A stretch of 64,000 nucleotides of DNA from Combretum micranthum (taxonomy: Eukaryota; Streptophyta; Magnoliopsida; Myrtales; Combretaceae). Positions 24,804 through 37,323 of the stretch are shown here, in pieces; position 1 is the first letter of the stretch; each line of letters starts with the position of its first letter. The translations under genes and the position numbers were made by a program. The stretch lies in assembly GCA_024138025.1 (NCBI GenBank), contig JAMXBD010001397.1:124001-188000 (forward strand), in the 5' to 3' direction. The notes under the pieces were generated by a model that ran no database searches, was not told the origin of the DNA, and saw only the letters and a program-made list of their open reading frames with translations.

Positions 24804-26942
24804 TGTAAACTCCTAGATTTTATGTTACGTTTTATACCTAAACCCTAGAACCGGAAGTCAATCGAAAACCCTAAAGTTAACAAATTTATAACAAACCCTA
24901 GTGAATATAGATCCGATAATCACATACTCTAAACCCTTAAACAATAAAATTGAGTTAATCATAGATTATAATCCATAATAATATAATAAAGATTAAAAAT
25001 ATCATATTCGTCAAAATTTAATTCGTTTCAGACCCAAATAGGAACAAATTTCGAAAATCGTGTCCTAGCACATCAAACGATAAAAATATTCCGATAACGC
25101 CATTAGATTTGTAATAACATAAGGATTCTAAAAATATCAGTTTTAAAATTTTTTGGTAGCTAAAAATATCAGATATATCCCCTTTATGCGTATTTTTTTT
25201 ACGCTAGTATTAATTTATCTGTCTACTATTCTGCACTATTCACTACTATTTTTTTACCTCTACTTTTTCTAACTACCTTTTCCTATACTCTACCATACAT
25301 ATTTCTTACAATTTACATTTCCCTTAAAATTTATTCACATCATACCTTACATATTATTATTTTCATTACAAACAACAAAATAAATAATTTCTCCCCCTCT
25401 ATAACCCAAAACCGGCGCCCCTCTCTTACACTTTATCTAATTTTTCTTTCTCATTTTATTTATTACAACTAATTTCCCTTAATATATATCTATCAATACC
25501 CCATCTCTCTCCATTTCTTTCGTATGCTTCTTACCATAACAAAACTCTCTCAAATTCTCTCCTCAAATTTCCTCTCTAAAATTCTTCCCAACTTTCTTTT
25601 CTTTCCCATACCATTACTATTTTCATACACATCAACCTCTTTGCTTCTACCATCCATTTCCTACCTTAGGTAAAAAATCTTAATATCTTATTCATGTTCA
25701 TGTTAACATAACATGACCATAGTGTATATTTCTTAAACCCATGGATATTATGAAAGCAACAATATATTCATGTCTTGTTTGGCAATGTTCAAATGATATT
25801 GTTTCATTATTGTTGTATTGTTATGTTTTATTATTTGCTCTTAATCTAACTTTTCTATATTAGTAAGTATATTTATGTATATATATTCTTAGACAGATAA
25901 GCTCACTAACATACATTTTATTTATGCTCATGTAATTTATTTATTTCTTTCTTACAATTTATTTATTTCATGCAAATTTATTAAGACTAGATTCTAATCT
26001 TAGACCTGTCCTTGTCAAGTCAAAACAATTTTTTTCTTTTCGTTTCTTTTCTTTTCTTTTATGAGACTAGTTTACCTCTAATCCAGAAGCCTTGATACAG
26101 CTAAGACTTCCATACTTGACTTTATTTATATGCTCTTTTGCTTATTTAATTTGCTACATCTTTTATTTTTCATATAAGTTATTATTCTACTGTTATGTAA
26201 TATGGTCATATACTCATATTCATGCAAAACAATAATGTTGTTGTCTAAATAAAATAAGTTCCTTCCTTTTATTAAAATAAAAGACTAAAACCCTTAGAAA
26301 AGTAATGTTGGCACTTAGGAAAAGTTTCATTTTTAAGAGTTTAAAATAAATTCAACCTAGATTTTTAAGTGATGATATTATGTAAATTTTTTCCAAGGCA
26401 ATAGTAAGTAGTTCTTTTACTCTCTTTTTCAAAACACTAAAAAATGAGCTTATTATTATTATTATTATTAAGTCTTAAGGTTGATAATCCTTTGTTAATG
26501 GTTTTCCTTAAAAATTTATTTAAAAGAGCCCATACCAACACTCTAATAAACACTTAGAACTAAAGAAATTTCTAAGTCAAGATGAAAAATCAACTTACTA
26601 GTCAAGAAAAAAAAAACACTTAGAAAAGTAATAATATTAAATAACCTAAAAAAAACAAGTTTCAAAAATATAAAAGTTTTATTTTTATAAAGTATGAAGT
26701 AGAAATGGTAGTTATCATATAAAAAGTATCATTTAAAATAAACTAAAAATCTTAGTTTTCATTTCAACAACTTATAAAGGAAAATAGTAAATTCCAATCT
26801 TTAAATTTCTAAAAGATATTGTTTTATGAAAAATCATAGTTTGGACAACAACACAACAACACTTGAACCATGCATGAAATGTGAGTTTATATATTATATA
26901 TATTATTATATATATACACACACACAAAAAGGATTTTTCAAC

Positions 26943-26968
26943 TATATATATATATATATATATATATG
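26943..26968. repeat. (TA)n microsatellite
   Basis: About 13 TA dinucleotides in solo LTR D. A (TTA) run at about 26,449-26,470 and TA/CA-rich DNA at 26,889-26,930 lie nearby. Confidence 0.95.
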
Positions 26969-28356
26969 ATTGCTATGATACAAAGTTCGGAAAAAAAAAT
27001 TATGTTTTAAAGGATGGGAATTTCGTATGTCAGTTCTATACCGCACCTTTTTACAACTCAAATGACCTTTTATGATAAAAATAACATTAGAAATAGATAG
27101 ATCCTTTCGAGTAGGTAGAAAAAGATATATAATATGCAAAATTCCAAGTTAAAATGAGTAAGTTATGGCCATTTTAAGTTAGGATTTCACTCCATCCGAA
27201 GTTTGACGAACTTAGTAAAATAGAATTGGCAAGTTTAAGTAGAACTTTTATTAAATATTCATTTTGGATATTTCTCTTGTTTGGGTGATGTGGAAGGTGA
27301 CTTTTTCTACCTAGACGACTACTTTGACTAGTGGAATACCATAATGATTGAGTGAGTTTATTTCTCACGTTTCGTACTTATGTTTTTACTTGTAGAATAG
27401 TGGCATTAGAATTAGAGAAAGTTAAAATAGGAAAGTGCATGGTTATTTATATGGTTGAATTTATGTTAAGTATATCGAAGCGGGAATTATCTATAATCAA
27501 TGTTTGATTTAGTATAGTAATGATATGTCTGCAAATTCTATAATCACCTTAAAATATTTATACTACAATGAGTAGTTAATTAAATGGATTCATGCATATC
27601 ATATAGTGAGTCACATTGCATTCATTATTATACACTTTGTGGGACAAGGCATAGTAGTGAGGTCCGTAGAGCCCGAAACTCTACATAACGGCAAATGGTC
27701 CCCCGAACTAATTAATGGCGTAGACACCCAAATGAACTATATTTTAGCAGCTAGTAGTGGCTTGAATAAACTATAAACTCTTATTGCGAATAACAGTCTA
27801 TATGGCTTTTAACACCTAACCCCGAATGAAGGCGTAAATCCATTCAACATATGATTCCGAAAAATCATATGTATTTGTATGCTCATGCGTTTATTACATT
27901 TCATAGGCCTGTCTAAATAACTTGTTTGATTATTGGTTGTACGAGTACTTTATTGTAGAAATATTTCTCACTAAGCAAGTAAGCTTACCTCTCTTAGATG
28001 CCTTTTGCAACACCTGTTTATGGATGAAGCCCCGGGCTATTTCTCCAGGTAACATCTTCTAGATTCATGACCTTTTGGAAAGAGTCCAAGACTAGAAGTA
28101 GACTTAGACTTCTATGTAAGACTCTGGAATAATTATTTTGATTAGACTATAATGGATCATATATTTTGATAGGGAATGCCCTTTTGATAAAAGTAAGACT
28201 CCTTATGTTTTATATTTAAGATACATTTGTTATGATTTCCATTCTTAATTGCTATTATGAATAACTTCTTAAACAATTTGTTTCAAAGTTTGTCCTCTAT
28301 GATCGTGAAGGTACCCCTTATACTTGATATCGAGTTTTTGGGATGACTAAGGTTAT

Positions 28357-29904
28357 TGTTGATTTCTCTCAAAAGATGATTTTGATGATAAGAAAAAGAC
28401 TTAAATTATTTCTTACATATTTTGTTTAAGTGTGCAGCATTAGATATTAATAATGTAAAACTATATCAGAAAGTTAGACAGTGAAACATTTATTCATCAG
28501 AAGATTTACTAAGAAGGTTCCAATGAGAATAGTAGATTTTTTTTTTAGTCATCAAAGGGAACGCCAGAAGGTTTATAAACTCTATGAGAATTATGTGTTT
28601 TTCAATTCAGTTTTAATGTATGAAGACCTAGCTCCAAAGTTGAGTATAATTTGGATATTATGCTCTCAATGTGTTCCACAAAGTCGATTCAAAATCCACA
28701 GGGATTAAATTTCAAATTAATGTTTGTTTTGGAGTTCATGAACACACAGTTGAAGTTCATACAGCCTAGAAGTGAAATTCAAATTATACAAACTAATTAT
28801 ATTTGAGGAGAGAGTTAGTGTGCATAATATGAAGTATTTACAAAATACAATTCAGTTTTTATGGAATGTGTCCAAAGATTTTTGAATCATACGAAGAACA
28901 TGGAAGCTTAAAGCATGAACAGTACTAGATGATGAAGCTATGCAAACAAAGGATAAATCCAAGTCCGATTTTTCAGTATAAGATAAACATACAAGTTGTT
29001 GGTTATTTGATTTATCTTATGAAGCTGGAATTTCGCAGATTATATCAAGAATTCAAAAATCAAAGTAAGTCAACGGTTGGATAAACGTGAGCTGATATTT
29101 CGAGGATTACACGCACGAAAATCTGGGACAAGTTCATCCTTTCGCTCCTCTAGCCGTTAGAGCAATGGGAATAAAAAGAAAAAGAGCAAGACAGAACAAA
29201 AAAAAAAAAAAAAGAAAAAACAACAACGTGATACTCAATTTGCTACAGTGATCAAAGCCTTCTTATGAGAGAAATTGTCATATTCTATTGTTACTGTTTA
29301 TTTGAACAAATAACTTTGAGGAAATTTAATTCTTATTCCTCTTGATTTGATCTTATATTTTTAAGTGTGAGTTGAGAGTTACAAGTAGGCTTAATTGATT
29401 GATTGATTGAGAGAATCAAGCTAAGTGAATTGTAGCCAAAGAATTGGCAAGAACTTCTTGGAACTTTTATTGATTTGATTGGATAGTGGAAACCGGTGAG
29501 GAGTACTGGGACCCTGGCTTGGAGCTGGAAGAGAGGATTAACGCTCGAGGCAGAACCTCTATATATCGATTTGCACTCTCTACTCCTTATCTCTCTTTAA
29601 TTTCGTGATTTATTGTTTATGATATATATGTGTGATATATGATCAGAAGGTTAATCAAAGAGTAAATCATTCATATTTTCTTACTCAGAGAGTTAAGCAG
29701 AAGGTTTCTAAGTGTGAAAGTCTTGAATCACTTCTTATCCGATTTTTTGTTTAAAGATTTTATTTGTTAAGATTATTGTTTTAAGAAAGTTTTAAAGCCA
29801 TTTTAGTTGAATAATAAAGTGCTGTGAAATTTGTCTAAAATTTTGAAAAATAAATTTTTATAACCAATTCACCCCCTCTCTTGGTTATCTTTTCGGGACC
29901 AACA
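28357..29904 (+). repeat. Copia 5' LTR
   Basis: 1,548 bp from TGTTGATTTCTCTC to GGACCAACA, matching 37,324-38,873 along its length with scattered substitutions and small indels. In one block of about 165 bp that I compared (29,040-29,205) I saw about four differences. The A-run at 29,199-29,220 differs in length from the other LTR. Confidence 0.92.
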
Positions 29905-29906
29905 AT

Positions 29907-29918
29907 TGGTATCAGAGC
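29907..29918 (+). promoter_or_regulatory. Copia primer-binding site (initiator tRNA-Met)
   Basis: TGGTATCAGAGC lies two bases after the 5' LTR and is complementary to the 3' end of plant initiator tRNA-Met, the usual primer of Ty1/copia elements. Confidence 0.92.
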
Positions 29919-29953
29919 AGTGTTCATATACTTTACTTGAGTGATCTTTTCAA

Positions 29954-30862
29954 ATGGCTGAAAACAATATTGCTATTAACCGAGCTCCATATTTTGATGG
30001 AAAAAATTATCTATATTGGAAAATGTGCATGTCTACTTATGTAAAAGCTAATGACTACGGATCTTAGCAGGTAATTGCTTTTGGAGACACACAAGTGGCT
30101 TTAACTGATGATGCCAACTTCACTGATGAGGAACTAAAGCTCATTGAGAAGAATAATAAGGCTAAGAATCTCTTACTCACCACAATAGCTCCTTCTGAAT
30201 TTTATTTAATTTCTTCTTGTGAAACTGCGAAAGACATTTGTGATACCTTGTCCAAAACTTATGAAGGAACTAATACTATTAAGGAAACAAAGATTAATTC
30301 GTTGTTACAACAACGTGAATTATTCAAAATTAAACCTGATGAGAAAATAAAAGAAGCTTTTAATCGTTTTACTGCTGTAACGAATGAATTGACCTCTCTT
30401 AGAAAGAAAATGGATGATTCTGATTTAGTCAGGAAGATACTTAGAATATTGCCAAAGTCATGGGATACTAAAAAGACAGCAATTGAAGAAGCCCAAGACC
30501 TGAACAAGTTAACTCTCAGTCAACTAAGGGAGAAATTACTAGCTTATGAGTCACACATTAACACAACTGAGGAAGCTGAAGGAAGTTCAAGGGCAATAGC
30601 ATTCAAAGCAAGAAAAGCCACAAGTGATGAAACTGACTCCGATGATGACAACATTGAAGAGAGCATCGGCATGCTTGCAAAAAGATTAACTAAGTTCTTT
30701 AAAGGTAAGAAATATAACAATTTTAATAAAACTAACAAACTTCGTGTAGGAAGGAATTATAAAGAAAAGGAGGAAAAGAAAGAAAGAAAGGAGATCGTGT
30801 GTTATGAATGTAAACAACCAGGCCACATCAAGTATGAGTGTCTAATCTTGAAAAAAAAATGA
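29954..30862 (+). pseudogene. Copia gag with in-frame stop
   Basis: The ATG at 29,954 opens a frame beginning MAENNIAINRAPYFDGKNY, typical of plant copia Gag, with an in-frame TAG at 30,065-30,067 (codon 38). The frame then stays open to 30,862. It holds the copia gag (UBN2-type) helical region and a CCHC zinc knuckle, CYECKQPGHIKYEC, near 30,800. Gag would form the virus-like particle and bind RNA. The frame ends in an A-run at 30,850-30,858, where a one-base slip probably separated it from the next segment. Intact relatives are single gag-pol ORFs, so both lesions are likely decay. Confidence 0.85.
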
Positions 30863-31272
30863 AGAAATTCAAGAAGAAAAGTTGTGTTATGATGGCAACG
30901 TGGAGTGATCTCGATGCAGCAAAAAGTGAATTAGAGGATACGAGTGACAATGAAGAGGAAGCAAATTTGTGCTTAATGGTAGTGTCTGAGGTACATTCTA
31001 ATTCCGATGAAGAGATTAGTGAAAATGATATGTATTCTGAAATGAAAAAACTACTTAAGGCACTTAAGAAAGCAGATTTGAAAATAACGAAACTAGAAGT
31101 TGAAAATAAAGCTCTCAAGAACGAGAAGGATGTTTTACGACAAACCAACAAACTACTTATTGATGAAAATGATATTTTGAAAAATGACAATGAGAAATTA
31201 TTTGTCAAAACCGATGGTTTAAAGAAAGAAAATGAAGTTTTGAAAAACCGAAATCTAGGATCTAAAAGGTAG
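30838..31272 (+). pseudogene. Copia gag extension with coiled coil
   Basis: This continues the gag polyprotein after the frameshift at the A-run. The first third is acidic (SELEDTSDNEEEANLCLM), a form common after the first zinc knuckle in Sireviruses. The rest is a long Lys/Glu/Leu helix with heptad character, such as KLEVENKALKNEKDVL, so a coiled coil is likely. It ends at a stop at 31,270-31,272. The strong minus-strand ORF over the same bases is only the complement of this A-rich sequence. Confidence 0.7.
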
Positions 31273-31735
31273 AGTCGAAGATCTATCACAATCCATCAAG
31301 AACACGTTCAATAAATTTAACAAAAGTGATAAGAAGTTGAATATGTTAATTAGTAGTCAAAGACCTTCCTTTATAAAACACGGATTAGGATATGAATCTG
31401 GGAGTTCATCAAATAATTTGAAAAAGACAATTTTTGTTAAAGAAAATAGAACTGGAAAAAACCAAGCGATTATTCAAAATGAGAACCGCAAGAACAATAA
31501 CAGCAGAAGGTACATCAGAAGGTATATTCAACCAAGTTGTCCTATCAAAAAATACAGGTATGCATATAGTGATTATCGAACACAAAATAATTGTAAAAAA
31601 GGAAATCAAAGGTTTCATAAGCAGCCATATGCATGTTCATTTTGTAATAAAATAGGTCATATTGAAAAATATCGTTTCTTCAAAAGAAACAAGCTCAGTA
31701 CACATCAACTTTAGAAACAAGATAAGACGAGCTTG
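31273..31735 (+). pseudogene. Copia gag/pol linker with second zinc knuckle
   Basis: The frame at 31,337-31,714 holds a basic, Asn-rich stretch and a second knuckle, CSFCNKIGHIEKYR, near 31,633-31,674. The last Cys of the CCHC set is replaced by Arg, so metal binding should be lost. It lies just before the protease, as in related elements. Confidence 0.65.
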
Positions 31736-31799
31736 ACTTATCAAGGACCAAGTTTGTTTGGGTTCCTAAAAATGTTTGATCACCTTGTTTTTTATTTGC

Positions 31800-32190
31800 A
31801 GGAACAAGGAGCAAAAATAAAAGGAACATGGTACTTGGACAGTAGATGTTAAGGCCATATGACTGGAGATCCTTCCTTGTTCACTAGTATAATATGGAAA
31901 GAAAAAGGGTATGTGAGATTTGGTGATTACAGTCGTGGTAAAATAATTGGAATAGGTACAATTGGTTATCCCCCATACATGATTGAAAATGTTTCTTTGG
32001 TCAAAGGATTAAAGCATAACCTTTTAAGCGTAAGTCATTATGTGATAAAGGCTATCAAATGAATTTTGAGAAAAACAAATGTTTTACATATAATTCTAAT
32101 GGAATTAAATTATTTGAAGGATTTAGAAAAAGAAAATATATATCTAATTACACCATTGTATGAATTGAATGTTGCTTTTTGACTATGAAT
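31800..32190 (+). pseudogene. Copia protease and pre-integrase remnant
   Basis: Around 31,831-31,866 the sequence reads WYLDSRC, then an in-frame TAA, then GHMTGD. In active copia proteases this is the aspartic active site D-S-G followed by HMTGD. Here Gly has become Arg and a stop follows two residues later. The ORF at 31,859-32,062 continues with VRFGDYSRGKIIGIGTIG and ends with KGLKHNLLSVSH, the GAG-pre-integrase segment. The protease would be inactive. Confidence 0.8.
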
Positions 32191-32204
32191 GATAGCATTT
32201 ATGT

Positions 32205-33028
32205 ATGCACAAAAAACTAGGTCATGTGAATTTTAATCACTTGGAAAAGTTATCTAAAAGGAATATTGTTGTTGGGTTACCCAAAATCAGTATAAAGCAT
32301 GATGTTAAATGTTCAACTTGTTTAAAGAATAAAATGGTCTCTATTTCACACAAAAGTATAAATTTGATGTTAACTAAAAGACCTCTTGGACTTTTACATC
32401 TTGACTTATTTGGACCTATTAGAATACTAAGTCTAGGAGGAAGCAAATATGGTCTTGTAATAGTTGATGACTTTTCAAGATATACATGGGTATTCTTTTT
32501 AAAGCATAAATCAGAAACTTTTGAAATTTTTCAAAAATTTGCTAAACAAATACAAAATGAAAAAGGTTTTTCCATTATTTCGTTAAGAACTGATCATGGT
32601 ACAAAGTTTGATAATTCATCATTTATTTTCTTTTGTGAAGAACATGGAATAAATCATAATTTTTCTGCACCATATACACCTCAACAGAATGGGGTAGTTG
32701 AAAGAAAGAATAGGATAATATAAGAAATGACACTTCTATATTGAATGAAAGTGGAATAGCTGAATATTTTTGGGCTGAAGCTGTTGCAACTGCTTGTTAT
32801 ATAATGAATAGAGTATATATTAGACCTCATACCACAAAAACATCCTACGAATTATTTCGTGGTAGAAAATCAACTGTTTCATACTTTCATGTATTTGGTT
32901 GTACATGTTTTGTGAAAAAGAGTGCACATAATCTTGGAAAATTTGATGAAAGATCAGATGAACAATTTTTCTTGGATATTCACAACATAGTAAAGCATAT
33001 CTTGTTTTTAACAAAACACAAAAAATAG
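32205..33028 (+). pseudogene. Copia integrase remnant
   Basis: The N-terminal HHCC zinc site is visible (HKKLGHVNFNHL, then CSTCLKNK). The core carries the D,D,E triad positions: HLDLFGP near 32,398, LRTDHGTKF near 32,584 and APYTPQQNGVVERKNR near 32,668. The frame breaks at 32,721, and the C-terminal part continues in another frame from 32,741 (EYFWAEAVATACYIMNR) to 33,028. Integrase inserts the cDNA into the host genome. The core is nearly complete, but the frameshift disables it. Confidence 0.88.
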
Positions 33029-33329
33029 TTGAAGAATCTATTAATGTACGTTTTATTGATGTAAAAGATGATTTTGATGACGATGATATGCTTGCACCTG
33101 AAAATAAAATTAATGATATGAGAGTGAGAATTTGGTGAGTGGGGTGTAAAGAGCAGGAGAAGAAGATTGATACAACTGATATGAATATTAACCATCATAC
33201 CGAAAGTCCACAAGAATCTGCTAAGGTAGAAGGTAAGGCAGAAGGTAACATAGATCTAAACATTAGCAATCCTGAAAGTTCAAAAGCATGGAAATATAAA
33301 TCTTCACATCCACTAGCTTAATCAATTGG

Positions 33330-34250
33330 TGATATAGAATGTGGAATTAGAACTAGATCTAAATTACAAGAGCTTAAAAATCACTTTACTTTAAAATCTG
33401 AAATAGAACCAAGTAACATAGATGAAGCATTAAATGATGAAAATTGGATAAATGCTATGCATGAAGAATTGAATCAATTTCAAAGAAATAATGTTTAGAA
33501 CTTAGTTCCTAGACCTCAAGACAAATCAATCATAGGACAAAATGGGTTTATAAAAATAAATTGGATGAAAATGGTAAAATTGTTAGAAATAAAGCAAGGC
33601 TTGTAGCTAAGGGATATTCTCAAGAGAAGGAAGATTATGATGAAACTTATGCACCAGTTGCTAGATTGGAAGCTATAATTTATTACTAGCTTATGCATGT
33701 TATAAAAATTTTAAATTGTTTCAAATGGATGTAAAAAGTGCATTTTTGAATGGTTATTCAAGAATAGTGTATGTTGAACAACCACCTGGATTTGAGGATA
33801 CATTTAAGCCTAATCATGTCTTTAAATTAAGAAAAGTTTTGTATGGTTTGAAACAAGCACCAAGAGCTTGTATGAGAGACTTAGTGAATATCTCATATCA
33901 AGTTGATATCAAAGAGGTACGATTGACACAACGTTATTTTTAAAATATTATAATGATGATATGTTGTACAAATATATGTTGATGACATAATATTTGGATC
34001 CACTAATGAATAATATTGTCAAGAATTTGCAAAGCTTAGTAGGCTAAATTTGAAATGTCCATGATGGGAGAACTAAATTTCTATTTGGGATTACAAATCA
34101 AACAATCAGAGGATGGAATTTTCATTCATCAAGAGAAGTTTACCAAACAAATTCTAAAAAAGTTTGGATTGAGAACTCAAAAGAAGCTACTACACCAATG
34201 AGCTCATCTATAAGGTTAGACTTGATTCTCAAGGTAAGAAAATTAATGAA
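33330..34250 (+). pseudogene. Copia reverse transcriptase remnant
   Basis: Conserved RT motifs occur in order but in several frames: WINAMHEELNQFQRNNV (about 33,447), [12 protein letters not shown] (about 33,588), [25 protein letters not shown] (33,719), [15 protein letters not shown] (about 33,827), and the catalytic YVDD at 33,975-33,986. It ends with ELNFYLGLQIKQ at about 34,070. In-frame stops and at least three frameshifts separate these pieces. RT copies the element RNA into DNA; this copy cannot make it. Confidence 0.88.
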
Positions 34251-34860
34251 AAATTATAGAAGTTTAATTGGATCTCTTTTGTACTTGATTGCATCTATAC
34301 AGATATTTGTTTTTCTGTATGATTTGTGCAAGATTTCAAAGTAGTCCAACTGAAACACATTTAAAAGTTGTTAAAAGAATTTCAAGTACATTGCTAATTA
34401 GAATTTGGTATCCTGAAAATGAAAATTTGAATTAATAGGATATTCAGATGCTAATTATGCAGGATGCAAAGTTGATAGAAAAAGTACTTTATAGATGTCA
34501 ATTCTTAGGAAACAAAACTAATTTCTTGATCTTCAAAGAAATAGAATTTAGTTGCTTTATCTACGCAGAAGCTAAATATGTCTCAATTGAAAATTTTGTA
34601 CACAAATTCTTTTGGATAAAAAATAATTAAAGATTTTGGATTAAAATATAAAAACATCTCAATTAAATGTGATAATACAAGTGCAATAAATTTACAAAAA
34701 ATCCTGTGCATCATTCTAGGACTAAACTATAGAAATTAGACATATTTTATAAGGGATCATGTAAATAATGAGAATATTAATATAGAATTTGTTTCTACTA
34801 AAAAATCTATATGCTGATATATTTACTAAACCTTTGGATAAGATGAGATTGAATTTTTAA
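34250..34860 (+). pseudogene. Copia RNase H remnant
   Basis: GYSDANYAGCKVDRKST-like sequence at about 34,438-34,490 and CQFLGNKTNFLIF just after match the copia RNase H domain. AEAKYVSIENFVH follows near 34,568. Several frame changes and stops are present. The coding region ends at about 34,850 with the usual LADIFTKPL-like tail in broken form. Confidence 0.75.
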
Positions 34861-35131
34861 GAATATGAAATTGGTATATGTAATCCTTTTTAATTAATTT
34901 CTTTAAAGTCAAAATTAAATTTAAAGTTTAAATTTAAAGGAATTTAAAAATAAAAAATAAAATAATATTTTGAAAAATGGCGGTAATTTTCTTGAAACAC
35001 ATGTAGTTGGTGACATTTATTCCATTCCAAACGTCTATCTTCCTAACGTTCTTCTCTTTGAACACAAAAATAAAAAATTTTTCTTCTCTGATCTGATCAT
35101 CTCAATCTCTTCGAAACTTCAAAATTCAACA

Positions 35132-36572
35132 AAATGTCTTCAAGAAATCCTTTCGATTAGCATCAAAAGGCTTCAAATCTAAACCATAAAGGAACAATAA
35201 CCGTGGAAGATGATCCTTTTGATTCGAAAGAAACTCTTGAAACCCTAACAAAAGATGGAAATCTGTGAGAAAAACGCTCAAAGGTTCAACATGATAAGGG
35301 TTCCAAGGAACAAAAACAAGATAAGGCAACCAAAGATAAGGAATCATTTAGAGGAACCAATCGCATCCTCTGAAACCCTCTCAGAGAGTATACAACCTTG
35401 TTCGTCTTGCTCCTCAACCACGAAGGAAACAGAAATCAACTCAAAGATCCACAAAGAAGTCTCCTCTAGCCAAAAGGCAGAAAACCACATCATGTAAGAT
35501 TCTTGAATGTGCTTATGTTATCTTAAATTTTTTAAAGACAATGGCTTTTTCTGGGAAGATGGTTGAATCGTATAGGATGTCAATGTCTTTGTAACATTTC
35601 TGGAATAGTTGATGGTCTGTTAATCCAAGAGTTTTATGAACATCTAGAAGAATTAGAGGACTCAAAATTAACAACAAAGTGGCTGGAAAAGTTTTTACAC
35701 TCAATAGGAAAGATTTAATTGGTGTTTTGATATGAAAAACCAAAAAGATGACAAAAGGATTTTACAATATGATAGGAAATCATTATATAAGGAACTGAAT
35801 GAGGAGTAGGAAATTTTGTAGAAAAAGATATATTTGCTACCGAATTTGAGTTGGTGGTACGCTTACTTCACAAAGTTGTAATTGATTGCCTTCTACCCAA
35901 GAATAGCAGTTCAACAACAATTTCAATAGAGGAAGCAGTAGTGATTTTAGCCATGAAGAAAAATGTGAGTCTTGATATGGCTAGTATGATTCTAAGACAC
36001 ATATGGAGAACTAGGAACAACAAACCATATGGCAACTTGTTGATGAAATTATTTACTTTCAAGAAAATTCATCTTCCCAAAACTCCTAAAGTACCTATTT
36101 CTCTAAAGAAAATAGGAGAAACAAATTTGAAAAAGATGGGAATACAAGTTGTGGATAATTTCTGGTTTTCTAAAGATGGGTCTTGGTACATACATCCCAA
36201 GTTTAGTAAAGTTGGATTTGATTGGCAAAAGATCAAAGCAATAGCTGAGGGGAGCTAGTTATGCCAGCAGAGAGTTCCTCAGAAGGTAATGAGGCAGAGA
36301 AAGACAAAGAGAAATCCTCAAAGAACAAAGGAAAAGAGAAAATGGCTGCAAAAAACAGGAAACATCATCTTAGAACAGGGGTAAATTTGAGATTAAAGAA
36401 GGTGGAGGAAAAGCAAATGAGAGTGACTCAGAGAGTGAGTCAGAACCTGCCTCCTCATGATCCAAGTGGTGAAACCTCTCATTCTTCTTTTCGAATGGTT
36501 GTAGAAAATCTTGTCGATCAACATTTACAATCAATCAAGAAACCCTTGATAGAATCTATCTTGATTTCTTAA
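35132..36572 (+). pseudogene. Extra ORF after pol in the copia element (Sirevirus third ORF)
   Basis: An ATG at 35,132 opens a frame soon broken by stops. The longest open pieces are 35,851-36,258 (135 aa, for example MVVRLLHKVVIDCLLPKNSS) and 36,261-36,572, a Lys/Glu/Ser-rich segment. The 135-aa piece resembles the plant-transposon-type domain found in the third ORF of Sireviruses, sometimes called envelope-like; its role is not established. A host-derived capture is the alternative. From 36,573 to 37,300 nothing clear is seen apart from purine tracts. Confidence 0.5.
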
Positions 36573-37110
36573 GGAATTTAACTTTGGTCATGAGAATATT
36601 CCTTCAACATCTCATCATCCTCCAACATCAGATCAATTTCCATCTTCTAAACATTTTGATCACCAGCCCTATCATGTGCAAGAAGATGTCTCAACTAAAA
36701 TATACCTCTGCTCCTAATCAACACGTCGGTGCAACAAAACAAGCCGACCTACAGTTTCTGTCTTTGATCCAACAGTGGTTCAAATGTCTATGTCTATCGT
36801 TCCATATATACAGCCAACAGAATCTCCTTCAACATATCAACCATCTGAAGTTGAAGTAATCACCTCTGTTCTTACTTTTCTTCACTGCATAACTTGGTTT
36901 CTACACCAATTCCAACTCGCCAAATTTTTCGTCAAAGAAGAAGAAGAAAGCTCAAAAAACTGGTTATTTCATTGCATATCAGAAAGACCAATGAATTTTC
37001 TGTTGTTGTTTCTTTTTATTTTCCAAAGACTTTTATTTTGGTCTGTAAGAACTTGAATCCTTAATGTTCAATTGCTATGCATTTTCTGTTATATCTTTTC
37101 TGATGCTAAC

Positions 37111-37130
37111 AAAAAGGGGGAGAAGAAGAT
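37111..37130 (+). promoter_or_regulatory. Upstream polypurine tract
   Basis: AAAAAGGGGGAGAAGAAGAT about 200 bp before the 3' LTR. Sireviruses are known for repeated polypurine motifs of this form ahead of the 3' LTR; it could prime extra plus-strand starts. Confidence 0.6.
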
Positions 37131-37312
37131 AACAAAATATTATTATGTGATTGTTGTTTGTTGTTACTGTTAAAATCATGTATGCGCGATTGCTGGAGAT
37201 GTAAGGAGATGTTTGATGCTGCTGCATTATCACATATAAGCTGAAATCATGACAATTATATGATTCAACAAAAATATTTCTTATTTTGTTCACATGGGGT
37301 TTTGTTATCATC

Positions 37313-37323
37313 AAAAAGGGGAA
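37313..37323 (+). promoter_or_regulatory. Polypurine tract next to the 3' LTR
   Basis: AAAAAGGGGAA directly abuts the 3' LTR start, the expected primer site for plus-strand DNA synthesis. Confidence 0.85.

Noticed and set aside
29907..29918. tRNA gene fragment
   Set aside because: Only the 12-base complement of the tRNA-Met 3' end is present, in PBS position; no cloverleaf is seen.
30065..30067. Amber codon in gag as programmed readthrough
   Set aside because: The following bases CAGGTA do not fit the CARYYA readthrough context, and other stops and frameshifts show general decay.
30828..31289. 153-codon minus-strand frame
   Set aside because: Complement of the A-rich coiled-coil part of copia gag; Phe/Ser/Leu-rich composition is typical of such shadows.
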